DNA of 14,154 nt from Alphaproteobacteria bacterium. Its GTDB lineage: Bacteria; Pseudomonadota; Alphaproteobacteria; Micavibrionales; UBA1664. The notes beneath the pieces are model-generated. The model was not told the origin of the DNA and did not search any database. It saw only the letters and a list, made by a program, of their open reading frames with translations. The stretch is taken from assembly GCA_018969935.1 (NCBI GenBank), contig JAGWXJ010000039.1:1-14154 (forward strand), in the 5' to 3' direction. The translations under genes and the position numbers were made by a program. Positions within the stretch are counted from its first letter, which is position 1. Every line of letters begins with the position of its first letter. Below are positions 1 through 6,160 of the stretch, piece by piece.

Positions 1-66
1 CGCAGGTATTGCCGCTGTAACCAGCAACAGGGATAAAAACAGACGTGTGACGCGTGATTGGTGCAT
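1..66 (-). CDS. Secreted protein of unknown function, N-terminal signal peptide only (cut by left edge)
   Basis: Reading the minus strand from the ATG at 66-64 gives 22 uninterrupted codons to the window edge. They encode a textbook Sec signal peptide: a short basic start (MHQSRVTR), a hydrophobic core (LFLSLLLV) and a small-residue end TAAIPA that suits signal peptidase I. The mature protein lies outside the window, so its function cannot be told. It is downstream of, and in the same direction as, the helicase gene, but a gap of about 118 nt with its own promoter-like sequence separates them. No good ribosome binding site is visible before this ATG. The call as a real gene rests on the signal-peptide pattern alone. 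Confidence 0.6.
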   Translation of the reverse strand, partial: MHQSRVTRLFLSLLLVTAAIPA

Positions 67-96
67 TGCAAATCATGTAAAAATTCAACGACTGCA

Positions 97-125
97 ATTT
101 TCGCAAAGGGTACACGGCGCGTCAA
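97..125 (-). promoter_or_regulatory. Putative promoter of the left-edge secreted protein gene
   Basis: On the minus strand TTGACG (120-125, 5 of 6 to the -35 consensus) is followed after 17 nt by GAAAAT (97-102, 4 of 6 to the -10 consensus). Transcription would begin near 90, giving a leader of roughly 24 nt before the ATG at 66. A second TTGACG at 135-140 has no matching -10. The 118 nt between the helicase stop and this gene hold nothing else recognisable, and I see no convincing hairpin-plus-T-run terminator for the helicase gene. Confidence 0.45.
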
Positions 126-184
126 CCCCGCGACCGTCAAAAAACTTAGGAAAATGAATGGACTTAGCCGAAAAAACTGATTCT

Positions 185-1552
185 TTACTTGCCGCCGCGC
201 ATGAAGGCAGGCAGGTGGTCGCCAAATCCGGCTGATACTGGCCCCTCGTCGGCATCATCGCGGTGGCGTCGCGGCTCTTGGCGGGGCTCGTTGCGCGGGC
301 GCTCGTTACGGGGGCGTTCCTCGCGTTTTTCTTGGCGGTTTTCTCCGCGGTTTTCGGGGCGTCTTTCGCTACGTTCCGGCTTTTCGGTACGCTCCGGGCG
401 CTCGGCACGCTCGGCCTTGGCTGGGCCAGCAACGCGCTCGATTTTCTTGCCCGTCAGCTTTTCAATGGCGGCAACCAGCTTGTCATCATCCGGTACGGCA
501 AAGGTATAAGCCACGCCCGATTTGCCTGCGCGGCCCGTACGGCCAATACGGTGGACATAATCTTCGGCATTGAAAGGCACATCATAGTTGAAAACGTGCG
601 ACACGCCGGAGATATCAAGCCCCCTCGCCGCCACGTCCGAACAGATCATGATGGATACTTTGCCTTCCTTAAAATCCAGCAAGGTGGCGGTACGCGCCGC
701 TTGCGGCATGTCGCCATGCAACGGCGCAGCCGAAACACCCTGTTTTGAGAGAAAACGCGCAAGCTCGCTTACGTCTTTCTTGCGGTTGCAGAATACAAAC
801 GCGTTAACAACGCCCACGCTCTCGTCACGGATAAGGTTAAGCAGCGCGCGTTCTTTTTCACGGCCGGACCCCAGTATGATCAGGTTCTGCGTCACGGTTT
901 CAGCAGTGCTGGACTGCGCTGCAACGGCTACCGTTTTGGGGTTCGTCATGAATGCTTCTGCCAGCTTCTGGATAGGCGCGGGCATAGTAGCTGAAAACAG
1001 CAACGTCTGGCGGATAGGCGGTATCATCTTGAGGATACGCTCGATATCGGGGATGAACCCCATATCCAGCATCCTGTCCGCTTCGTCAATCACCAGCACT
1101 TTGATGTCGTTCAAAAGCACGTTACCGCGCTCGAAAAGGTCCAAAAGGCGGCCGGGGGTCGCAATCAGCACGTCAACCCCGCGGGCCAGCAGGGCCGTTT
1201 GGTCACCCATGCCAACGCCGCCCACAATCAGGCATTTGGTCAATTGGCCGTATTTCCCGTATTTATCGAAGTTTTCGGCGATCTGCGCGGCCAGTTCGCG
1301 CGTTGGGCTAAGCACCAGTGCGCGCGGCATGCGCGCCTTGGATACGCCGTCAGCCAGTATTTCAATCATCGGCAATGTAAACGAAGCCGTTTTGCCAGTA
1401 CCCGTGCGGGCAATACCCACAACGTCGCGGCCCTGTAAAACCCAGGGAATTGCCTTAGCTTGAATCTCGGTCGGGGTCGTATAACCGCTTTCGGTTACGG
1501 CGCGTAAAGTAGGCTCTGAAAGCCCAAGGTCGTGGAAGGTCATTTCACTCAT
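185..1552 (-). CDS. rhlE: RhlE-like DEAD-box ATP-dependent RNA helicase
   Basis: This is a 455-residue cytoplasmic RNA helicase that uses ATP to unwind or remodel RNA duplexes, typically in ribosome assembly and mRNA turnover. All family motifs are visible: Q motif (F6, then PTEIQ 27-31), Walker A ARTGTGKT (48-55), PTREL (83-87), DEAD (156-159), SAT (187-189), ARGLD (309-313) and HRIGRTGR (334-341). Residues about 378-430 form a disordered Arg/Glu/Pro tail of ERPER- and PRNER-like units, as in many RhlE proteins, followed by a short non-repetitive end GFGDHLPAFMR. The start at 1552 (MSEMTFHDLG) is preferred over the in-frame ATG at 1603, which would add 17 non-conserved residues and lie inside the promoter region. 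An ATG three codons in (1543) is a possible alternative. The rhlE symbol is by resemblance; other DEAD-box subgroups are possible. Confidence 0.93.
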   Translation of the reverse strand: MSEMTFHDLGLSEPTLRAVTESGYTTPTEIQAKAIPWVLQGRDVVGIARTGTGKTASFTLPMIEILADGVSKARMPRALVLSPTRELAAQIAENFDKYGKYGQLTKCLIVGGVGMGDQTALLARGVDVLIATPGRLLDLFERGNVLLNDIKVLVIDEADRMLDMGFIPDIERILKMIPPIRQTLLFSATMPAPIQKLAEAFMTNPKTVAVAAQSSTAETVTQNLIILGSGREKERALLNLIRDESVGVVNAFVFCNRKKDVSELARFLSKQGVSAAPLHGDMPQAARTATLLDFKEGKVSIMICSDVAARGLDISGVSHVFNYDVPFNAEDYVHRIGRTGRAGKSGVAYTFAVPDDDKLVAAIEKLTGKKIERVAGPAKAERAERPERTEKPERSERRPENRGENRQEKREERPRNERPRNEPRQEPRRHRDDADEGPVSAGFGDHLPAFMRGGK

Positions 1553-1561
1553 GTGGGCGCG

Positions 1562-1589
1562 AATATAACGAAATCGGCGTAAAGGGCAA
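1562..1589 (-). promoter_or_regulatory. Putative promoter of the DEAD-box helicase gene
   Basis: On the minus strand TTGCCC (1584-1589) and TATATT (1562-1567, 5 of 6) are 16 nt apart. Only 9 nt separate the -10 element from the ATG at 1552, so the transcript would start within a few bases of the start codon. No Shine-Dalgarno sequence lies in between, so the message may be leaderless or nearly so. Confidence 0.5.
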
Positions 1590-1597
1590 GTTTTGCC
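1585..1597. repeat. Inverted repeat between divergent promoters
   Basis: GGCAA-GTT-TTGCC is a perfect 5-bp inverted repeat with a 3-bp centre. Its arms overlap the two back-to-back -35 elements (minus strand 1584-1589, plus strand 1593-1598). It may be a shared operator, or simply the result of two similar -35 sequences facing away from each other. Confidence 0.4.
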
Positions 1598-1621
1598 GCC
1601 CATACCGCCTTTTGGTATAAT
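1593..1621 (+). promoter_or_regulatory. Putative promoter of the arginase-family gene
   Basis: TTGCCG (1593-1598, 4 of 6) and a perfect TATAAT (1616-1621) are separated by 17 nt, the best sigma-70-type promoter match in the window. Transcription would start near 1628, leaving a short leader that contains AAGGGA (1631-1636) before the ATG at 1641. Confidence 0.65.
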
Positions 1622-1640
1622 GATTTATAAAAGGGACACC

Positions 1641-2456
1641 ATGATTCTAAGCTATCCGCAGTGGCAGGGTATCGGCTTCCCGACTAACGTGACGGAGGGC
1701 GCCAAACGTATGGCCTCCCTCATCGAAAACCCGTCCGCCATGCAGGCGGTTCCGGTTGCCGCCCCCCATGAACTCGACCTCGAGGACGGCATTTTCGGCC
1801 GCGCCGAACTGTACACACAGCTAAAAGCCGCCTTGGGCATCATCGGGGCCGCAAACCCGCAACGCATTTTAACGCTGGGCGGCGATTGCAGTGTGGAAGT
1901 TGCCCCCTCCGCCTACCTCAACAACCTCTATGGCAGCGATTTGCAGATTTTCTGGATCGACGCACACGCCGATATCCACTCCCCCGATACATCCTACACC
2001 GCCCACTACCACGGCATGCCGCTAGGCACGTTGCTGGGCGAAGGCACACCCGATGAATTTACGGCGCTGGTCCCGCGTAAAATCATGCCCGACCAAATCG
2101 CCTATCTGGGCCTGCGGAGCATCGACCCGCCTGAGGAAGACTACATAAACCACCACAACATCAAAAACCTGCGCTGGGATGCCCTGCCGAAAATGGAGCG
2201 CAAATACAAAAACGCCATCATCCATCTGGATACCGATGTGCTGGATGCGCGCCTGTATTCCGAATGCTCGACACCCACAACGGGCGGCGCCGACATGGAA
2301 ACACTGGCGAAAACCGTTTCGTACATTTTTGAAAACTACAACGTGGTTGGCGCAACGCTAACCGAATACGCGCCAAAAAGGGCCGATACCGCCCTCCCGC
2401 TCATTAAAACCATTTTGCAGGATTACCTAAAAGCCAACGACCCGATGTGGGCTTAA
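1641..2456 (+). CDS. Arginase/agmatinase-family (ureohydrolase) protein
   Basis: This 271-residue protein belongs to the family that hydrolyses guanidino compounds such as arginine or agmatine at a two-manganese centre. Visible motifs are GGDCS (80-84), the metal-binding DAHAD (107-111), HYHGMPLG (122-129) and DTDVLD (197-202). The canonical first motif is GGDHS, whose His binds one Mn; here it is Cys83. I recall GGDCS in a less-studied arginase-like branch, so the substrate should be left open (arginase, agmatinase, formimidoglutamase-like or other). The start at 1641 has AAGGGA five bases upstream and a strong promoter before it; the in-frame ATG at 1593 lies within the promoter. No arginine-catabolism partner is adjacent. 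The end (residues 240-271) looks complete, so the foreign-looking gene that starts 1 nt after the stop has not truncated it. Confidence 0.88.
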   Translation: MILSYPQWQGIGFPTNVTEGAKRMASLIENPSAMQAVPVAAPHELDLEDGIFGRAELYTQLKAALGIIGAANPQRILTLGGDCSVEVAPSAYLNNLYGSDLQIFWIDAHADIHSPDTSYTAHYHGMPLGTLLGEGTPDEFTALVPRKIMPDQIAYLGLRSIDPPEEDYINHHNIKNLRWDALPKMERKYKNAIIHLDTDVLDARLYSECSTPTTGGADMETLAKTVSYIFENYNVVGATLTEYAPKRADTALPLIKTILQDYLKANDPMWA

Positions 2457-2457
2457 A

Positions 2458-3219
2458 ATGAATTGCCGACTTTGCAATCAACCTAAAAAACTTATTAAAG
2501 CACACATAATTCCTGATTGGGCCTTCAGATATCTAAAGCAAGACAATCATCTATTCCAAATAAACATGAAAGCAAAAAGCAGGAAAATCCAGTCAGGATA
2601 CTGGGATAGAACTATACTCTGTGAGGATTGCGATAAAAAAATTTTAGGAAGATATGACACCTACGGAAAAAAATTCTTTAGCCAAGATTTTTCATCAAAA
2701 ATAAAAACAATAAACGACCCACGAGGAAATGCAGAATACTTACACATTACAAATTTTGACTATAGCCTACTGAAATTATTTTTGCTTTCAGTAATCTGGA
2801 GAGCCTCAATCTGTAAGAAAGAGCAGTTTTCATCTGTTAACTTGGGGAGTTATGAAGAGATAATAAAAGATATGATCTTTAGTACCAAACTTACGCATGA
2901 AAACGATACTCAAATTGCAATGTTTACTTGGAAAGCACCACCAAAAGGACTTAGTTTTAGCAAAGCAATCATCTCGCCATTTAAAAGAAATTTCGGGGCA
3001 GACGTATATTCATTGGTAATGGCTGGATTTGAAATCCTAATAAAAGTTAGCCCATTACAATCTTCCATCCACATGGACGGCTTCAATGTAGTTAAACCTG
3101 AGGGTTTTGTAATTTTATCCACTGACTTTGAAGCAAGCGCAGTTGGAAAAGTTACAAAAAAAATCAGACAGAGGATTCAGGAAGCAAAATATACAGAAAA
3201 ACAATCGCACTATCAGTAA
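2458..3219 (+). CDS. HNH-like/treble-clef zinc protein of unknown function, A+T-rich
   Basis: The 253-residue product opens with a zinc-ribbon pair, Cys3-x2-Cys6, followed by KAHIIPDW (14-21) and a second pair, Cys55-x2-Cys58, then DKKILGRYD (59-67). The order CxxC, HIIP, CxxC is that of HNH-type nuclease domains (usual core DHIxP then CxxC), but Ala15 replaces the first Asp/His, so nuclease activity is uncertain. The remaining ~180 residues show no motif I recognise; residues 105-118 (LLKLFLLSVIWRAS) are hydrophobic but too short and mixed to call a membrane helix. Lys, Ile, Asn and Phe are abundant and codons are A/T-ending, unlike every neighbour. The ATG lies 1 nt after the arginase stop with no clear ribosome binding site, so translation may be coupled. 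A defence or mobile-element cargo role is inference only. Confidence 0.72.
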   Translation: MNCRLCNQPKKLIKAHIIPDWAFRYLKQDNHLFQINMKAKSRKIQSGYWDRTILCEDCDKKILGRYDTYGKKFFSQDFSSKIKTINDPRGNAEYLHITNFDYSLLKLFLLSVIWRASICKKEQFSSVNLGSYEEIIKDMIFSTKLTHENDTQIAMFTWKAPPKGLSFSKAIISPFKRNFGADVYSLVMAGFEILIKVSPLQSSIHMDGFNVVKPEGFVILSTDFEASAVGKVTKKIRQRIQEAKYTEKQSHYQ

Positions 3220-3265
3220 GTATCACCAGAAACGAATCCAGCCTGTCAGACAACCAGTTAGAGGG

Positions 3266-3280
3266 ATTTTCGTGGAAAAT
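3266..3280. repeat. Short perfect inverted repeat beside the tRNA 3' end
   Basis: ATTTTC-GTG-GAAAAT is a 6-bp stem with a 3-nt loop, ending 2 nt before the CCA end of tRNA-Glu. It could form a weak hairpin in the tRNA precursor trailer, but it has no run of T after it and is A+T-rich, so I do not call it a terminator. Confidence 0.35.
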
Positions 3281-3282
3281 AA

Positions 3283-3358
3283 TGGCGTTCCCTACGGGAT
3301 TCGAACCCGTGTTACATCCGTGAAAGGGACGTGTCCTAGGCCTCTAGACGAAGGGAAC
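3283..3358 (-). tRNA. tRNA-Glu (anticodon UUC), CCA encoded
   Basis: The minus strand folds into a standard 76-nt cloverleaf including an encoded CCA. The acceptor stem GTTCCCT pairs with AGGGAAC. The anticodon stem CGTCC/GGATG (with one G-T pair) encloses loop CTTTCAC with anticodon TTC at 3324-3322. The T arm ACGGG-TTCGAAT-CCCGT is perfect, and the D arm contains the GTCTAGAGGCCTAGGAC typical of bacterial tRNA-Glu. The discriminator base is G. The gene is divergent from dxs, and its 3' end borders the A+T-rich segment. Confidence 0.97.
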
Positions 3359-3378
3359 GAGGTATCAAAGACGGGCTG

Positions 3379-3407
3379 TGTTTACCCACCCCGCGCATAA
3401 AATGCAA
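3379..3407 (-). promoter_or_regulatory. Putative tRNA-Glu promoter
   Basis: On the minus strand TTGCAT (3402-3407) and TAAACA (3379-3384) are 17 nt apart. They are followed by the G+C-rich stretch CAGCCCG before the expected start site, a discriminator type linked to stringent control of stable RNA promoters. The -10 match is weak (3 of 6), so this is tentative. Confidence 0.4.
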
Positions 3408-3417
3408 GTGTTTTTAC

Positions 3418-3446
3418 TTGGCGGCACTAAGCCACGGGGCTATAAA
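3418..3446 (+). promoter_or_regulatory. Putative dxs promoter
   Basis: TTGGCG (3418-3423, 4 of 6) and TATAAA (3441-3446, 5 of 6) have a 17-nt spacer. The -10 element is 9 nt from the dxs ATG at 3456 and overlaps the only Shine-Dalgarno-like sequence (AAAGG, 3444-3448). Either the transcript is nearly leaderless, or the real promoter lies further upstream and AAAGG is the ribosome site. Confidence 0.4.
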
Positions 3447-3455
3447 GGCAAATCC

Positions 3456-5384
3456 ATGACCAAACCCGCCCGCCATACCCCCGCATCCGAGGGTGCTTCG
3501 CCAAGCCAGACCCCGCTTCTGGATACCGTGGACACCCCCGCCGACATGCGCGGCTTCACAGACGCCGAATTGCGCCAGCTGGCCGATGAACTGCGCGCCG
3601 AAACCATAGCGGCCGTATCGCAAACAGGCGGGCACTTGGGCGCAGGGCTGGGTGTGGTAGAACTCACGGTCGCCATCCACGCCGTATTCAACACCCCTGA
3701 AGACAGGCTTGTCTGGGATGTAGGCCATCAGGCCTACCCCCACAAAATTATTACGGGCCGCCGTAGCCGCATACGCACGCTCCGTCAGGGCGGCGGGCTT
3801 TCAGGCTTCACCAAACGCTCGGAGTCGGAATACGACCCCTTCGGCGCCGCGCACTCCTCAACATCCATTTCCGCAGGCCTTGGCATGGCCGTCGCGCGTG
3901 ACCTTGCTGGCGCCGACAACCATGTGATTGCCGTGATTGGCGATGGCTCCATTTCCGCAGGCATGGCCTACGAAGCCATGAACAACGCAGGCGCCCTCAA
4001 ATCCAACATGCTCGTCATCCTGAACGATAACGACATGTCGATAGCACCGCCCGTCGGCGCCATGAGCCGCTATCTCACCAAACTCGTTTCCAGCAACCCC
4101 TATATGGGCGCGCGCGACATTGCCAAAAAAGTGGCCAACCTGCTGCCCCCACCCCTTAAAAACGCGGCCAAACGGGCCGAGGAAACGGCACGCAGCGCCT
4201 TGGGCCACGGCACACTGTTCGAGGAAATGGGCTTTTATTACATCGGCCCCGTTGACGGCCATGACCTTGATGCGCTGCTTCCCATCCTGCGCAACATTCG
4301 TGACACAAAGCACGATGGCCCCATTCTCATCCACGCCATTACCAAAAAGGGCAAAGGCTACGCGCCTGCCGAAAACGCCGCCGACAAAATGCACGGCGTC
4401 GCAAAATTCGATGTCGTGACAGGCGCACAGGAAAAAGCGCGCGCAAACGCGCCCAGCTACACCAGCGTCTTCGGGCATGAACTCGCAAAACACGGCCGCC
4501 GCGATAACAAAATCGTAGGCATCACCGCCGCCATGCCCTCGGGCACAGGCATGGATATTTTTGGCGATGCGCACCCCGACCGCATGTTCGATGTCGGTAT
4601 CGCCGAACAACACGCCGTGACCTTCGCGGCAGGCTTGGCAACTGAAGGCTTCAAACCCTTCTGCGCCATCTACTCCACCTTCCTGCAACGCGGCTACGAT
4701 CAGGTTGTGCACGATGTTGCGCTCCAGAATTTGCCAGTGCGTTTCGCCCTCGACCGCGCAGGCCTTGTCGGCGCCGATGGCGCAACCCACGCAGGCGCCT
4801 TCGATATCGCGTATCTGGGCTGCTTGCCCAACATGATGCTGATGGCCGCATCCGATGAAGCGGAACTTGCGCGCATGATAGCAACAGCCGTTGATTACAA
4901 CGAAGGCCCGTGCGCTTTCCGTTACCCGCGTGGCAACGGCTTTGGCGTCACCATCCCCGAAACGCCTGAAAAACTTGAAATCGGCAAAGGCCGCATCGTG
5001 CGCGAGGGCACCGATATCGCCATCCTCAGCTACGGCGCACGCCTGCAGGAATGTTTGCAGGCAGCCGACATGCTGGCCGCCAAAAAAATCAGCGTTACTG
5101 TTGCCGATGCGCGTTTTGCCAAACCGCTGGATGAAAAACTCGTTTCATCCCTCATGAAAAACCACAAGGCAATGGTCACGATCGAGGAAGGCTCGGCCGG
5201 CGGTTTCGGTGCGCTTGTGATGCAGTTTGCGGCCAATGCGGGCCTGCTCGATAACGGTACGTGCAAACTCCGCACCATGCACCTGCCCGATGCCTATCAG
5301 GATCAGGACAAACCTGAAAAACAATACGCCGAAGCGGGGCTCACAGCCGCGCACATCTTTCAGAAGGTACTGGCCCTCGTTTGA
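3456..5384 (+). CDS. dxs: 1-deoxy-D-xylulose-5-phosphate synthase
   Basis: This thiamine-diphosphate enzyme condenses pyruvate with glyceraldehyde 3-phosphate to form DXP, the committed step of the MEP isoprenoid pathway, and DXP also feeds thiamine and pyridoxal synthesis. The 642-residue length suits the family. Key parts are visible: QTGGHLGAGLG with H60, DVGHQAYPHK with H91, the ThDP-binding GDGSISAGM (162-170) ending at NDNDMSI (190-196), the catalytic Glu384 in GIAEQHAVTF, and DRAGLVGADG (433-442). The C-terminal transketolase domain runs to the end and is complete. The start at 3456 is chosen for its AAAGG seven bases upstream; an in-frame ATG at 3378 would add 26 unconserved residues and lie in the tRNA/dxs promoter region. 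The first ~18 residues before TPLLDTVDTP are a variable extension. The gene stands alone, without ispA or xseB next to it. Confidence 0.97.
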   Translation: MTKPARHTPASEGASPSQTPLLDTVDTPADMRGFTDAELRQLADELRAETIAAVSQTGGHLGAGLGVVELTVAIHAVFNTPEDRLVWDVGHQAYPHKIITGRRSRIRTLRQGGGLSGFTKRSESEYDPFGAAHSSTSISAGLGMAVARDLAGADNHVIAVIGDGSISAGMAYEAMNNAGALKSNMLVILNDNDMSIAPPVGAMSRYLTKLVSSNPYMGARDIAKKVANLLPPPLKNAAKRAEETARSALGHGTLFEEMGFYYIGPVDGHDLDALLPILRNIRDTKHDGPILIHAITKKGKGYAPAENAADKMHGVAKFDVVTGAQEKARANAPSYTSVFGHELAKHGRRDNKIVGITAAMPSGTGMDIFGDAHPDRMFDVGIAEQHAVTFAAGLATEGFKPFCAIYSTFLQRGYDQVVHDVALQNLPVRFALDRAGLVGADGATHAGAFDIAYLGCLPNMMLMAASDEAELARMIATAVDYNEGPCAFRYPRGNGFGVTIPETPEKLEIGKGRIVREGTDIAILSYGARLQECLQAADMLAAKKISVTVADARFAKPLDEKLVSSLMKNHKAMVTIEEGSAGGFGALVMQFAANAGLLDNGTCKLRTMHLPDAYQDQDKPEKQYAEAGLTAAHIFQKVLALV

Positions 5385-6110
5385 TCAAAACGCGGGCCTG
5401 CCCATTTTTTCGTGTTTCCAAGTGTAATCAGGCTCGCCGAATGCGGCCTTGATTTCGGCAGGCGGCGCTTCCGATGTCTGCTGCGCGATGTAATGGTAAT
5501 TCTTGCGGTGTATAAGGCCTTTGTACTTGTCCATCATCAGGAATTGCCAGATGGATGTACGCGGCGCAATCTCGCCCGCATCAACCGCGCCAAGGTACAT
5601 GTATGAAATGTGGTAATGGTATTTCTGCTTCTCGCCGGCAACAAAAGGCCCGCGCGTCAGGTCCATGTTGTGGCGGTTGTCGCGGCGCTTCACCTTCCGG
5701 CCAATCGGGTTTTCCGAGCAACGCAAAATCGCATCCAGATATTTCTCTTTCTTGTCGCCCATCTCCTGCTTGGTGACGGAGGCAACAGCCGAAACAATTG
5801 CATCCGAGAAACCGACCTTGCTGAGGTCCGCTAACGTCCAGTCGCTATCCTCGACCACGTCATGCAGGATACCGACAATCTTTTCATCAAGCGTGATGTG
5901 CTCACTCAAGGGGTCGGCGACTGTAAGGCAATGAAGCATGTAACTCTCGCCCGTCCAGCCCTGCGCCTTGCAAAGCGCCCACGATGAAATAAGCAGCGCA
6001 AGCGAGAAATCGGCAGGCATCTTTTCGTCAAGGATGCGCGCAATCAGCGGTTCTTTGGGGAAACCTTTTTCATTCATATTGGCCGCTTTCGAAAACGGTT
6101 CGGACGCCAT
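5385..6110 (-). CDS. Stand-alone HD hydrolase of the RelA/SpoT (alarmone hydrolase) type
   Basis: The 241-residue product has the metal and catalytic pattern of the (p)ppGpp hydrolase domain: H60, then ILHDVVEDSDWTLADL (81-96) with H83-D84 and the ED pair E87-D88, then VTK (112-114), and VKRRDNRHNMDL (140-151) with D144 and N148. This is the H...HDxxED...DxxxN set known from Rel proteins. There is no synthetase, TGS or ACT domain, so it resembles small alarmone hydrolases (MESH1/SAH), though another nucleotide substrate is possible. Residues 152-241 are unfamiliar and rich in aromatic and basic residues. The ATG at 6110 has AGGAG seven bases upstream (minus strand of 6118-6122). It is the last gene of the minus-strand run, 50 nt after the SGNH gene, and its stop codon directly abuts that of dxs. 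Confidence 0.78.
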   Translation of the reverse strand: MASEPFSKAANMNEKGFPKEPLIARILDEKMPADFSLALLISSWALCKAQGWTGESYMLHCLTVADPLSEHITLDEKIVGILHDVVEDSDWTLADLSKVGFSDAIVSAVASVTKQEMGDKKEKYLDAILRCSENPIGRKVKRRDNRHNMDLTRGPFVAGEKQKYHYHISYMYLGAVDAGEIAPRTSIWQFLMMDKYKGLIHRKNYHYIAQQTSEAPPAEIKAAFGEPDYTWKHEKMGRPAF

Positions 6111-6125
6111 GCAAATTCTCCTGCA

Positions 6126-6150
6126 ACAGATATTTTACCTATTACAGATA
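6126..6150 (-). repeat. Direct repeat TATCTGT upstream of the HD hydrolase gene
   Basis: Two copies of TATCTGT on the minus strand (6144-6150 and 6126-6132) are spaced 18 nt apart in the 50-nt gap before the HD gene. A weak promoter-like pair, TTGCCT (6153-6158) and TAAAAT (6132-6137) with a short 15-nt spacer, lies over them. This could be an internal promoter with an operator, or chance. Confidence 0.25.
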
Positions 6151-6160
6151 GCAGGCAATC

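Larger units (their letters stand above)
2457..3282. other. A+T-rich segment abutting the tRNA-Glu 3' end, probably acquired
   Basis: Sampled lines here are about 28-40 % G+C, against about 55-60 % in flanking genes. The segment begins directly after the arginase stop codon and ends at the CCA end of tRNA-Glu, a common side for integration. It holds one complete gene and a 63-nt tail (3220-3282). I looked for a copy of the tRNA 3' end near 2457 that could be the other attachment site and found none, and there is no integrase gene. Ancient or recombination-driven acquisition fits better than a recent integrase-borne island. Confidence 0.55.

Noticed and set aside
290..420. Tandem DNA repeat or CRISPR-like array
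   Set aside because: The periodicity comes from codons of the Arg/Glu/Pro helicase tail; units are irregular and there are no spacers.
588..1463. 291-codon plus-strand open frame opposite the helicase gene
   Set aside because: It is a shadow of the DEAD-box motifs region; Ser/Thr/Arg/Pro-rich translation with no recognisable domain.
2440..2475. Possible left attachment site duplicating the tRNA-Glu 3' end
   Set aside because: I compared the last ~23 nt of the tRNA with this junction on both strands and found no convincing repeat.
3266..3282. Rho-independent terminator for tRNA-Glu or the HNH-like gene
   Set aside because: The 6-bp A+T-rich stem has no G+C core and no T run on the relevant side.
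3128..3400. 90-codon plus-strand frame crossing the tRNA-Glu gene
   Set aside because: Its middle is the antisense of a perfect tRNA cloverleaf, and the rest overlaps the HNH-like gene in another frame and the dxs promoter region.
3858..4790. 310-codon minus-strand open frame opposite dxs
   Set aside because: It lies wholly inside the certain dxs gene, its translation is Cys/Gly/His-rich without domains, and long antisense frames are expected from this codon usage.
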